Shown: positions 20,960 through 29,913 of the stretch, one piece after another
How positions within the stretch are numbered: position 1 is the first letter of the stretch
Layout of the letters: each line of letters begins with the position of its first letter
Assembly (NCBI GenBank): GCA_023431385.1
Contig: JAEYWA010000038.1
Location: 1-31,216 of the forward strand
Origin: Bacillota bacterium
GTDB lineage: Bacteria; Bacillota; Clostridia; Acetivibrionales; DSM-1351
Reading direction: 5' to 3'
DNA: 31,216 nucleotides
Notes under the pieces: model-generated
Databases searched by the model: none
What the model was told of the DNA's origin: nothing
Seen by the model: only the letters and a program-made list of their open reading frames with translations
Made by a program: the position numbers and the translations under genes

Positions 20960-22225
20960 TCAGAGATCAAAAGAATTACGGCCAAAGTTTTGGCGGAATT
21001 CAAGAGGAGTCATTCCTGTAAATCTTTTAAATACATTATTAAAATGATTTTGATAATTATAACCCAGAGTATAGGAAATTTCCTGTATAGACTTATTCGT
21101 AAAAATTAGCAGGTTTTTACCTTCTTCAACCCTGATCAGGTTAATATTCTCCAAAAGGGATAAATTGGTTTCCTTTTTTATCAAGCTTGACAAATATACT
21201 GCATTCAGATTAACGTATTCGGCAAGTCTGCTTAAGGTGATTTTCTCTTTGTAGTGGTCCTTAATGTATTGCATCACACGCTTAATATGTAAGGATAAGT
21301 TGGCGGTATTTGATATTGAAACCAAATAAGCCAGAGTTTCAAGCATATAAGATGTCTTAAGAATGATTTCTTGGGGAAATTTCAAATTTGATAAATTTTC
21401 AGAAAAGTTAGCTATTAAGTTAATTATTCTCTTGTAGGGTGCATTAAATTGTAACGCAAAAATACATGAAAATGAGCAGATAATAAGGCATTTATTTTTC
21501 AAGGAGCGAAAGTTACCATCTGCTGCTTTTGCGTTCCAAAATAAGCCTGAATTGTCATTCAGCAGATCTACAATACCCTCTATATGTCCCTGCATGATTT
21601 TTTCCTTTAATTTTAAGCAGAAACTATAAAGGACGTCATATTCTTCATTTTCTAAAAAATTTTTTTTATCCTCCATGAATTCATAAAAAATGGGTGTAGA
21701 ATCAGGCTCTTTATTTCCGTATTCCTCAATAGGGGAGTACCAGACTTGTTCAAATGATTGACTCAAAGCCAACAATAGCCGGCCAAGATGATTCAGCCTT
21801 TCTTCTGAAACAATGGGCAAGGTTCTTAAAAGATTTCCAAATTTCACCCTTTTATGAAGGGGAAGAGACAATGTGTTTATAAGCTCATCTGTTGATTTTT
21901 TATCCGGGGAATAAGGTACAACAGGGCCTGCAACATAGGCTCCTTTTATACTCTTTTCCACCTTGACCGGCACAATAATGTAAATAAGGAAGCCCGTAGT
22001 CTGAAAGGAGCACAAGTTGTTCTGATAGTCGACAGTTTGTGAAAACAGAGGCTCCAAAAAATCAATAATCTCCTGGAAGTCACCATATTCAAGTATTAAT
22101 GAGTAATCGTAATTTTCAGAAAAAAATGAAGGAGTGTTTTTAAGACCATCTATGAATACTACAGGTATATTTGTAGTTATTGTATATGTATTGATGATTT
22201 TATTTATAGTACTTTTTTCGTGCAT
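20960..22225 (-). CDS. AraC-family transcriptional regulator
   Basis: A 421-residue regulator. The C-terminal hundred residues hold two AraC helix-turn-helices (ITLSRLAEYVNLNAVYLSSLI and IQEISYTLGYNYQNHFNNVFKR, ending TGMTPLEFR). The N-terminal region (about 1-110) has a sensor-like fold ending FLIYIIVPVKVEKSIKGAYVAGPVV that resembles PocR-type ligand-binding domains in layout, without enough motif for certainty. The middle is helical. AAAGGGG precedes the ATG at 22225; the frame opens 36 bases earlier. It is divergent from the HD-GYP gene, sharing about 155 bases of upstream DNA, so it may control it. The ligand is unknown. Confidence 0.87.
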   Translation of the reverse strand: MHEKSTINKIINTYTITTNIPVVFIDGLKNTPSFFSENYDYSLILEYGDFQEIIDFLEPLFSQTVDYQNNLCSFQTTGFLIYIIVPVKVEKSIKGAYVAGPVVPYSPDKKSTDELINTLSLPLHKRVKFGNLLRTLPIVSEERLNHLGRLLLALSQSFEQVWYSPIEEYGNKEPDSTPIFYEFMEDKKNFLENEEYDVLYSFCLKLKEKIMQGHIEGIVDLLNDNSGLFWNAKAADGNFRSLKNKCLIICSFSCIFALQFNAPYKRIINLIANFSENLSNLKFPQEIILKTSYMLETLAYLVSISNTANLSLHIKRVMQYIKDHYKEKITLSRLAEYVNLNAVYLSSLIKKETNLSLLENINLIRVEEGKNLLIFTNKSIQEISYTLGYNYQNHFNNVFKRFTGMTPLEFRQNFGRNSFDL

Positions 22226-22381
22226 AAATACCCCTTTCTTACAGCAAAATAGCAAAAGCACATTAATCTTTTGTAAAAAATCTTTATTTTAATTATATAT
22301 TATAGTATACAAAATGCTACAATAGTTACAATATTTTTACTATTGATGACTAAATGATTCAAATTTCCTGGGGAGTTTTAC

Positions 22382-23422
22382 ATGACGAAATTACGGGTAA
22401 GTGTATTTGATTGCAGATGCGGAGATGTTATAGCTAAAGACGTAATTAGTGATAAAGGCTTGATTTTAGCAGCCGAGAACCTGATACTTAATGATTTTAT
22501 TATTTCAAAGCTGAAGACCATAGGTATTAAATCTATTTGGATATATAAGGATTCAGGAAGTACATATAGTTATTATGAAAAGAAGGAAAGGTTCACTTCT
22601 AGCTATAAGGAAACCGTGTTAACAGTCAAAAATGTCTTAAATAACATTGTTACAGGAAAACGATTTGAATACAACGAAATAAAAAGTGTAGCAGAATCAA
22701 TGTACAAAAATCTGGATGGCATAGATACCGTAATACAGTATCTCAACGAAATAAAGGGGTATGATGACTACACCTATACCCATTGTGTCAATGTGGGATT
22801 TTATTCAATGCTGATAGGGAAAAGACTTCATTTGCAGGATTCCAAATTGATTGATCTTGTACAGGCCGGCTTGCTCCATGACATCGGGAAAATAAAAATA
22901 GACAGTGAGCTTCTCAACAAAAAGGAAAAACTAACTGACGAGGAGTTTGAGACAATAAAAGGGCATTGCACATTAGGGTATGAGATTCTAAAAGATTCAC
23001 CATATGTAGGGATGGAAATAAAGAATGCTGTACTTATGCACCACGAAAGAATGGATGGTTCAGGATATCCTCTGGGTATCAGAGACAAGGAAATCGGTGA
23101 ATATGCAAAAATTGTAGCTATTGCAGACGTTTATGATGCAATGACCTCTGACCGCCCTTACAAGAAGAGGGTTACTCCTTTTGAGGCCTTCCATATGTTC
23201 CTTACTTCGGGCTTGTGTATCTTTGACACATCAACTATCAATACATTTTTGCTGAACTTCTCAACACACCTTGTAGGTGCTAAAGTTAAGCTGGATAACG
23301 GTGATATCGGGGAAATTGTATATATTCCTCCCCATGAAATAATAAGTCCGATAATAAGGGTAGGTTCAACTTTCCTTAAGGTTACTAGAACCCAAAGCCC
23401 GAAAATAATAAGCTTTTTATAA
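22382..23422 (+). CDS. HD-GYP domain cyclic-di-GMP phosphodiesterase
   Basis: A 346-residue soluble protein. The HD-GYP domain (about 125-280) has His134, HDIGK (166-170), His195 and the full HHERMDGSGYP motif (220-230), the residues that bind the metal centre and distinguish c-di-GMP hydrolysing HD-GYP from plain HD proteins. The N-terminal part (1-60, DVIAKDVISDKGLILAAEN) is the short beta domain often found before HD-GYP in clostridia. The C-terminal tail contains VGAKVKLDNGDIGEIV, also common. The family lowers c-di-GMP and so favours motility over attachment. GGGGAG lies 6 bases before the ATG. It is divergent from the AraC gene and has its own terminator. Confidence 0.92.
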   Translation: MTKLRVSVFDCRCGDVIAKDVISDKGLILAAENLILNDFIISKLKTIGIKSIWIYKDSGSTYSYYEKKERFTSSYKETVLTVKNVLNNIVTGKRFEYNEIKSVAESMYKNLDGIDTVIQYLNEIKGYDDYTYTHCVNVGFYSMLIGKRLHLQDSKLIDLVQAGLLHDIGKIKIDSELLNKKEKLTDEEFETIKGHCTLGYEILKDSPYVGMEIKNAVLMHHERMDGSGYPLGIRDKEIGEYAKIVAIADVYDAMTSDRPYKKRVTPFEAFHMFLTSGLCIFDTSTINTFLLNFSTHLVGAKVKLDNGDIGEIVYIPPHEIISPIIRVGSTFLKVTRTQSPKIISFL

Positions 23423-23456
23423 AATTACAGCTATTATCTCTACTGTAATTTATGTA

Positions 23457-23489
23457 AATAGGGGTCTTTGCCGGAGACCCCTATTTTTT
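23457..23489 (+). terminator. Terminator of the HD-GYP gene
   Basis: An 11-bp perfect stem (AATAGGGGTCT 23457-23467 with AGACCCCTATT 23475-23485) ends in six T. It is preceded by a 9-bp AT-rich hairpin (23422-23430 with 23443-23451) just after the stop. The A/T symmetry could also serve the convergent lipoprotein gene. Confidence 0.88.
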
Positions 23490-23516
23490 AATCCTTCATT
23501 ATTATTCTTTACGCTT

Positions 23517-25028
23517 TTATGAACCGATACTAACTGTCGTTGCGGCACTTTCATTTCCGTAAACGTCTGTTGCTGTTACCGTCAGGGTGGATTTAGTTTT
23601 TAAAGGAACAATTGTTATATTGAAAGCACCTTCTTCATCTGCCATTCCCTGTCCTATTATGGCGCTACCTTTTTTTATCGTTATTATAGAGTAAGCTTCT
23701 GTATTACCCGAAACAGCTTTAGATGTCTGTAAAACTTTGTTAACAGTTGGTGCATCAGGCGGTGTAGTATCCGGTGCAAATTGCCCGCCCATGTCCGGAC
23801 TCATATTTATAAAGACTTCCATAAGGTCGGTAAGACCCATTGAATTTTCGGTAGTTACATCAGGGATATCAATAACAACTTTTTGGTTGATTTTATTAAT
23901 CTCGGTATTAAAGTTGACTTCACATTTTATAGTCTCTTTATTCTCAATTTCATCAACTATGTAATCTTCTTCTGAAAGGGAATAATATTTTCCATAAGCA
24001 TCATTTATTTCTTTGAGGTCAATAATGAATTCCATGGTTCCCTTCTGACTGACGATATAACCGTCCCTGTTAATGCCAAAGTCGATGCTTATACCCTTGT
24101 CACCCAATATTCTTACATCGTTGAGAACAGACATTACATTTTCCCAATCCTTTAGGAACTCCGGAAGATTGGTATTAAACTCATCAAAGGACCTGTTTAT
24201 TTCGCCTTGTGCTTTAAGCCTTTCCCTATAAGGAAGACCTGAAAGGCTGATGTAATCAAGAATAAGGTTCTTAATAAAGCTCTTTGCAGATTCATTCTGG
24301 GCAAAGTTTGTAACTGAATATGACAACAGCTTTTTAAAACTAGCATCGTCGAGTTTCAGAGTATACACCGTTACAGTCTGATTGTCAACGGTCTGGATTC
24401 CCTTACTTGTGACAATTGAGAAACCTGGGTTAAATTGCCGGGCATATGCCTTAATAAAGTCTATAAACTTTGGAGTAAGGTTTCGGGTGTATTCCATATA
24501 TTCCTTAGTATACCTGCCACTTTTTGCAGAGATATCTGTAGATAGGATATTATTCATATCCATGACAAAGTATTTCTTGTTGCTCATATCTTCTATATCC
24601 ATAGAAGGTATGAATTTGGTTAAGATGGGTGGAATTTTAACAATACTTCGGACCTTTGGGTCATCGCCTGTCAGGTCGCTTTCAGCCCAATAGGTAGAAT
24701 ATAGGATCACTCCTCCTAAGTCCAAACTGAAGTCACTTTGAGATTTTAGAATAGTTTTTTCAGGATTTCCTAAGAACTTTTGATTTAAGATTATTTTTGA
24801 ATCATTAACTATAGGGGCGATCTGTTCAAAGCTTTCTTTATCGCTACCTTTTAATCCCTCAGATGTTAGTTTAACTGTTAGTTCAGTTTTACTCTCATAG
24901 GAATTGATATCAGGCTGCTTACAAAGCGCGTTTAACAGCGTAAGCTCATCAACGGCACAACCTGACAGAATAGTCAGACTTAATGCAAAAACAGCTACCA
25001 GAGAAACAATTTTACTAAAATTCTTCAT
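23517..25028 (-). CDS. Lipoprotein with C-terminal Ig-like domain, function unknown
   Basis: A 503-residue exported lipoprotein. A Lys-containing N terminus and hydrophobic segment end in the lipobox LTILSGC, with Cys at about residue 24, so it should be anchored to the outer face of the membrane. The main body (about 40-400) is unlike anything I recognise; it is rich in DISAKSGRYTKEYMEY-like alpha/beta sequence. After a PPDAPTVNK linker the last 80 residues form a bacterial Ig-like domain (SGNTEAYSIITIKKG, TVTATDVYGNES) of the Big_6 type. GGAGGTG precedes the ATG at 25028; the frame opens 45 bases earlier. It lies downstream of the hybrid kinase, same strand, with its own promoter. Confidence 0.85.
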   Translation of the reverse strand: MKNFSKIVSLVAVFALSLTILSGCAVDELTLLNALCKQPDINSYESKTELTVKLTSEGLKGSDKESFEQIAPIVNDSKIILNQKFLGNPEKTILKSQSDFSLDLGGVILYSTYWAESDLTGDDPKVRSIVKIPPILTKFIPSMDIEDMSNKKYFVMDMNNILSTDISAKSGRYTKEYMEYTRNLTPKFIDFIKAYARQFNPGFSIVTSKGIQTVDNQTVTVYTLKLDDASFKKLLSYSVTNFAQNESAKSFIKNLILDYISLSGLPYRERLKAQGEINRSFDEFNTNLPEFLKDWENVMSVLNDVRILGDKGISIDFGINRDGYIVSQKGTMEFIIDLKEINDAYGKYYSLSEEDYIVDEIENKETIKCEVNFNTEINKINQKVVIDIPDVTTENSMGLTDLMEVFINMSPDMGGQFAPDTTPPDAPTVNKVLQTSKAVSGNTEAYSIITIKKGSAIIGQGMADEEGAFNITIVPLKTKSTLTVTATDVYGNESAATTVSIGS

Positions 25029-25050
25029 AAAACACCTCCATTTATACGTT

Positions 25051-25079
25051 ATTTTAGCACACTTACACTTCAATGTAAA
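25051..25079 (-). promoter_or_regulatory. Promoter of the lipoprotein gene
   Basis: On the minus strand TTTACA (25079-25074), 17 bases and TAAAAT (25056-25051) lie just upstream of the GGAGGTG ribosome binding site. Spacing and both hexamers are close to consensus. Confidence 0.6.
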
Positions 25080-25121
25080 TTTGTGCCAGAGTTCTGTAAA
25101 ATTTTAGAGGTAGGATATCCG

Positions 25122-27422
25122 TTATACTAAAGAGTCTCTCATGGTACCAAGTAATTTAAGTCCTGCTATCCAGTCCATCCCGGACAATTTACTGCGTAAA
25201 GCCTGCAATATTTCACTATCAAAGCTTTGAAGCAGGAAAGGCTCAATTTTTTTGAACCTCTCCCAAGCGGCTAAATCGTTTTTCTCACAGAGCGAGATAA
25301 GAGCACTAAGCTCCAGGTCGACACTTAAGGTGTCAGTATGGATAAATTGATTATTTTCAGACTTGTACTTCTGAACCAGCGCAGACGCCGATGAGAAAGC
25401 TATTTTGAATTGCTTCTCCAACAGAGAGTGAACCATCGGAGATAATTCTCCTTTTCCAGAAGCCTGGAGTTCTTTTACCGCAGCGTCTGCTGTTTCGGAT
25501 AGAGCTAAGGCTCCAATATTGCCTGACACACCCTTAAGGGTGTGACATAATAATATGGCATCAGAAGCTTTTTGTTCCAGTAAAGTGGTGTTCAATCTGT
25601 CAATAAAGCATTTATTGTTTTCAATAAATAACTCAAGGATACTTATTAACAAAAAATAATCACCATTAAGCTTTTTTAATATTGAAGACACATCCAAACC
25701 TGTACTTTTATTCTCAGGTATCCATTTTGCAATAGTCTCCAATAATTGTTCAGGATCAAAAGGCTTCATCAGATAATCATTTACTCCGGCGGCTAGGGCT
25801 TCTTTCCTTGCCGCTTCATCTGTATTAGCAGTCAGCACTATAATGACAGGCTTTTCTGGAAGCTGCAAACTGCTGATTTTCCTTGAGGTTTGAAGTCCGT
25901 CGATTACCGGCATGTGAAGATCTAATAAAACCATATCAAAGGGCTGTTCCTGCAGCTTGTCCAACGCTTCCTTCCCGCTTGAAGCCCTGGTTGTAATGTG
26001 GCCGGCTTTTTGTAGGAATTCCTCCACCACCATCAGGTTGATCTCATTGTCATCCACCACCAGAATCCTTGAGGCTCCAGTTGGAGAATATTTATATGAG
26101 GGCTTCGGACTTAAGAATTCCGATTTGCCGGGAGCCGGGGCTTCAGTAGGAATCAATGCAATAATAAATGTAAACCTGCTGCCTTGACCAGGCTGGCTCT
26201 CAACCTCTATATTTCCGCCTATTTTCTCTATAAGGTTCTTGCTGATAACAAGTCCTAACCCGGTTCCGCCATATATCTTTGATATGCTGGGATCACCCTG
26301 GGAAAAAGGTTTGAATAAATTGCTCAATTGCTCAGGCTTAATTCCTATGCCGGTATCTTCGACTATAAACTTTATTAGAACCTTGTCAGAGCTTATATCA
26401 ACAATCATGACCTTTACCGATACAGAACCGTTTTCAGTAAACTTAACAGCATTCCCAATAATATTCAGTAAAACCTGCCTCAGTCTTGAAGGGTCGCCGA
26501 TACAATAGGATGGAACATCATCGCTGATGCTGAGTTCCAAGTTCAGACCCTTGGATGTGATATCATTTTCGAAGATATTTACAGTTTTATTAATAAGAGA
26601 AATCAGATTAAAAGGGGTCTTTTTAAGTATAAGCGGTTGAGAATCATATTTTGAAAAGTCAAGAATATCGTTCACTATGGTCAGAAGGCTATCAGCCGAG
26701 TATTGAATTTTTTGAAGATAATCATTTTGCTTTGAATTTAACCCCGTGTCTATTAATAAGTGGCTAAGACCGAGAATTGCGTTCAAAGGTGTTCGAATTT
26801 CATGGCTCATATTGGCAATAAAATCACTTTTTGCGCGACTTGCCGCCTCAGCAGCTGATTTTGCATTTATTAATTCTTCCTGAGCACGCTTCTGGCTTGT
26901 AAAATTTCTGATATAACCTGCCACCCTGAGTGCTTTCCCGTCAGAGTCTCTCTCCAACACAAGACCGGATGCTAACATCCACTGCCATACAGGGTCAATG
27001 GTCTTGATTCTGCATAAAACTTCAAATACTTCTGTCTTACCGGAAATGTAATCGTTAAAAGCGGTACTCACCATTTCCTTATCTTCTTCATGTATAAGCT
27101 GTAGAAAGTCTTGATTTATCAAGCCTCCTGGGTACTTGATTTCGCTAAAATCATAACGCACAGTGGATTTTTCAGTAACAGAATTGTAGTCCCAAAGTCC
27201 GATTTTTCCGGCTATTGCTGCAAACTTCAACATTTCTTCGCTTTCTTTAAGGACAAGCTCTGCTTCTTTTCTTGCAGATATATCTTTTTCCAGCGCATTT
27301 ATTTGAGCTGTTTTTTTCCCTATAGCTCTTCTGAAAAGATAATAGCCCAGTAATAAAACACATACTGCAATTACCAGGATGACAATAGTATGCAATACCA
27401 AAATGATTCTTATAGAAGCCAT
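25122..27422 (-). CDS. Membrane hybrid histidine kinase (PAS-HisKA-HATPase-REC-HPt)
   Basis: A 766-residue sensor kinase. One transmembrane helix (about 7-30) and a coiled-coil linker lead to a PAS domain with PAC motif (about 62-180). HisKA follows with phospho-acceptor His207 (MSHEIRTPLNA), then HATPase with N box (LNIIGNAVKF), G1 (DTGIGI) and G2 (GTGLGL), a receiver with Asp501 (LLDLHMPVIDG) and Lys553, and an HPt domain with His627 (CHTLKGVSGN). This is a full internal phosphorelay from His to Asp to His. There is almost no extracytoplasmic loop, so the signal is probably sensed by PAS. GGAG lies 6 bases before the ATG at 27422; the frame opens at a TTG (27434). It is divergent from the REC-kinase. 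The output regulator is not fused. Confidence 0.92.
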   Translation of the reverse strand: MASIRIILVLHTIVILVIAVCVLLLGYYLFRRAIGKKTAQINALEKDISARKEAELVLKESEEMLKFAAIAGKIGLWDYNSVTEKSTVRYDFSEIKYPGGLINQDFLQLIHEEDKEMVSTAFNDYISGKTEVFEVLCRIKTIDPVWQWMLASGLVLERDSDGKALRVAGYIRNFTSQKRAQEELINAKSAAEAASRAKSDFIANMSHEIRTPLNAILGLSHLLIDTGLNSKQNDYLQKIQYSADSLLTIVNDILDFSKYDSQPLILKKTPFNLISLINKTVNIFENDITSKGLNLELSISDDVPSYCIGDPSRLRQVLLNIIGNAVKFTENGSVSVKVMIVDISSDKVLIKFIVEDTGIGIKPEQLSNLFKPFSQGDPSISKIYGGTGLGLVISKNLIEKIGGNIEVESQPGQGSRFTFIIALIPTEAPAPGKSEFLSPKPSYKYSPTGASRILVVDDNEINLMVVEEFLQKAGHITTRASSGKEALDKLQEQPFDMVLLDLHMPVIDGLQTSRKISSLQLPEKPVIIVLTANTDEAARKEALAAGVNDYLMKPFDPEQLLETIAKWIPENKSTGLDVSSILKKLNGDYFLLISILELFIENNKCFIDRLNTTLLEQKASDAILLCHTLKGVSGNIGALALSETADAAVKELQASGKGELSPMVHSLLEKQFKIAFSSASALVQKYKSENNQFIHTDTLSVDLELSALISLCEKNDLAAWERFKKIEPFLLQSFDSEILQALRSKLSGMDWIAGLKLLGTMRDSLV

Positions 27423-27470
27423 CTGTTTCTCCAATCAGCTAACTTAACCGCCACGGTAATGGAACTAATG

Positions 27471-27509
27471 TTGAAGATTATGTATAATAATATTATACAT
27501 AATCTTCAA
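27471..27509. repeat. Perfect 18-bp inverted repeat between divergent kinases
   Basis: TTGAAGATTATGTATAAT (27471-27488), centre AAT, and its exact reverse complement (27492-27509). It is followed by an A-run, not a T-run, in both directions, so a normal terminator is unlikely. It lies between the starts of two divergent genes and could be a dimer-binding operator or a 5'-UTR hairpin. Confidence 0.8.
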
Positions 27510-27538
27510 TCAAAAAAAAGCCGCCAGGAGGTTTAACG

Positions 27539-28645
27539 TTGGAACATATATACAAGAATCCTGAAATACTAATAATAGATGATACTCCGGAGCATATACA
27601 TTTTATAGCATCGATTATCAGAAAGAAAAACTATAGAGTACGTGCGGTAACCTGTTCGTTGAAAGCTCTTGATGCTTTGAAAAAGGGAATACCGGATTTG
27701 ATTTTACTGGACGTATTAATGCCTGAAATGGATGGCTTTGAACTGTGCTCCTTAATAAGGGCTAATCCTTTATATAGCTCGATTCCAATTATTTTTTTTA
27801 CAGCAGTAAATGATAGCGAGGACATAATAAAGGGATTTGAGGCCGGCGCCCAGGACTATGTTTCGAAGCCCGTCAATGTAAGTGAGCTGCTTGTAAGGAT
27901 AGAAACCCATTTAAACCTAAAAAAGCGTACAGATAAACTTATAGAAGCGTATAATGATATTGATGGGTTTAATCATATGCTTTCTCATGATTTAAAAGTA
28001 TCAGTCTCTTCAATAAGCAAACTTGCCGGTTTTCTCAAGGATGCCGTGGAGACCCGAAAGGAAGAGGACATAATTGAAGTAATAAATTTGTTGACAGAGA
28101 AGGCAACCGAAACTGGTACACTTATAGAGAAATATGCTCAGCTTTCAAAACTCTCAGCTACTGCTGTAAAGTCAGAGAAGGTAAATATGGACAGTCTTGT
28201 TGAGAAAACTTTTTATGAAATAAGAAAAGTCTATCCCCTGCAAGAAACTTTATTTGAAAAGTCTGAACTACCTGTAGTGTACGGAGATGGAGTATTACTC
28301 GAACAGGTTATGCTGAATATTTTTTCCAATGCTATGAAATATTCCAGCCGTAGAGAAAAGTCAGTAATAAAAGTTAAATGTAAAAAACTTGACTTTGAGT
28401 ATGTGTTTTCAATTAAAGATAATGGTGTAGGTTTTGATATGCAATATGCTGAAAATATTTTTAAAACCTTTGTAAGGTTACATACCAGCAGTGAATTTGA
28501 AGGTACAGGTATTGGTTTGTCGATTGTTAAGAAAATAATTACCCTTCATGGAGGGAAAGCTTGGATATCTGCTGGTATTGACCAGGGCGCTGAAATCAGT
28601 TTCACTTTGCCTATAAAATCTGACCCGGAGGATTTAGAGAGATAA
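27539..28645 (+). CDS. Soluble REC-histidine kinase fusion (TTG start)
   Basis: A 368-residue cytoplasmic protein with a receiver domain first (Asp14-15, phospho-acceptor Asp58 in LLDVLMPEMDG, Lys110) and then a kinase module: H box FNHMLSHDLKVSVSSIS with His150, N box LEQVMLNIFSNAMKYSS, G1 DNGVGFD and G2 GTGIGLSIV. The Pro usual after HDLK (HDLKxPL) is absent. The TTG at 27539 has AGGAGG 7 bases upstream, a clear non-ATG start. It has no membrane segment or sensor, so its input must be phosphotransfer to Asp58, perhaps from the divergent hybrid kinase's HPt domain. Its 3' end overlaps the convergent YesN-like gene by 12 bases. Confidence 0.9.
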   Translation: MEHIYKNPEILIIDDTPEHIHFIASIIRKKNYRVRAVTCSLKALDALKKGIPDLILLDVLMPEMDGFELCSLIRANPLYSSIPIIFFTAVNDSEDIIKGFEAGAQDYVSKPVNVSELLVRIETHLNLKKRTDKLIEAYNDIDGFNHMLSHDLKVSVSSISKLAGFLKDAVETRKEEDIIEVINLLTEKATETGTLIEKYAQLSKLSATAVKSEKVNMDSLVEKTFYEIRKVYPLQETLFEKSELPVVYGDGVLLEQVMLNIFSNAMKYSSRREKSVIKVKCKKLDFEYVFSIKDNGVGFDMQYAENIFKTFVRLHTSSEFEGTGIGLSIVKKIITLHGGKAWISAGIDQGAEISFTLPIKSDPEDLER

Positions 28646-29716
28646 TCTCTTTATATCCAAAGGTGTGTAGCCGTGGTGGGCCTTGAATAAACGTGTGAAG
28701 TAATCTGTATTTTTGTAACCCATAATTTCACTTACTTCATAAGTTTTATACCTGCCGGACAGAACCAGTACTTTTGCTCTCTCCATTTTGACTTTAGTTA
28801 TGTAGTCAACAATACTTTCTCCGGTCATCTCTCTGAAAACTTTACCAAGGTATTTACTGCTGTAATTAAGTGCTTTTGCTGCCTCTTCAAGGGTAGTTCT
28901 ACCCTCGACATTTCTAATAATATATTCACATAATAGCTTTACTACCGGGATTGTACTACTGATATGGATATTGCTTATTAATTCGGAAAGCTTTTTAATG
29001 CCGGAAGAAAAAGCAGAAACTAAGACTTCGGCTTTTTCAGATGGCTCCAGACCTACTTGCAGTTCTTTAAATTGTAGATTGTTCAGCCAGGGCATTTCGG
29101 ACAAAAGCATCCTGCATATATTTTTATAACTGTTTTCCAGGATTATTGAAAGTTTAAAGATATCTCCTTCGTAAAAATTCGATAATTCAAGAGCCAGTTT
29201 TTCAGAAAATGCGAAAGCACTGACACTGCTTTCTTTTATAAGTTTGAATAATTCCTGCTCGTTTTGAACGGAGTAGGGCATTTTAAGACTCTCAGCCAGC
29301 TGTCTGTAAGTATTTTCAGTAAAAATACGAGTTTCACCTTTTTTGTTCAGAAATTTACTTACATTGTGTAATAACTCATCGAGCTCGGAATCTTTTATTG
29401 GCTTTAGCAAATAATCAAAGGCTCCGAGCCGTATAGCCTGTCTCGTATAGCAGTAATCACCAGATCCGCTTATAATAACCACGCAAAGATCATTACCGCA
29501 TTTTCGCAATTCCTGAATTAATTGAATACCGTCAATTTTTGGCATTCTTATATCTACAAAGGCTATATCGAAGTCATTGAAACTGATTTTCTTCAGTGCC
29601 TCTCTTCCATCTCCGGCTTCACCTGTAATACAGAAATCATTTTTCCCAAACAAATGCGATTTTTTCAACTCATATCTGATAGATCTGTCATCATCCACAA
29701 TCAGTGCCTTGAACAT
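28634..29716 (-). CDS. YesN-like response regulator (REC plus AraC HTH)
   Basis: A 360-residue regulator. The receiver (1-120) has Asp55 in FVDIRMPKIDG and Lys105 in YLLKPI. A helical middle region follows, and an AraC-type double HTH ends the protein (about 262-360: TTLEEAAKALNYSSKYLGKVF and YEVSEIMGYKNTDYFTRLFK, with HHGYTPLD). Phosphorylation would activate DNA binding. Neither neighbouring kinase is the usual YesM-type partner, so its phosphodonor is likely one of the two kinases beside it, or elsewhere. GGTGG precedes the ATG at 29716. The gene is divergent from the GGDEF gene, with about 200 bases of AT-rich DNA between. Confidence 0.9.
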   Translation of the reverse strand: MFKALIVDDDRSIRYELKKSHLFGKNDFCITGEAGDGREALKKISFNDFDIAFVDIRMPKIDGIQLIQELRKCGNDLCVVIISGSGDYCYTRQAIRLGAFDYLLKPIKDSELDELLHNVSKFLNKKGETRIFTENTYRQLAESLKMPYSVQNEQELFKLIKESSVSAFAFSEKLALELSNFYEGDIFKLSIILENSYKNICRMLLSEMPWLNNLQFKELQVGLEPSEKAEVLVSAFSSGIKKLSELISNIHISSTIPVVKLLCEYIIRNVEGRTTLEEAAKALNYSSKYLGKVFREMTGESIVDYITKVKMERAKVLVLSGRYKTYEVSEIMGYKNTDYFTRLFKAHHGYTPLDIKRLSL

Positions 29717-29913
29717 TTTTCCACCACCAAAAATTTGTCATTTTAGTATTATTAAATAAAAAACATAATTTTGTAAAAGATGTGTTTTTTATAGCTAAAT
29801 CATACCTCTTTATGGTAAAAAAAATTGTAGAAAACGGTAGAATTATGGTATCTCCAATTGTAAATTTTTAATTGTAAGAGAGCTCAGACAATTCTGACCT
29901 GAGGAGGACTGAA

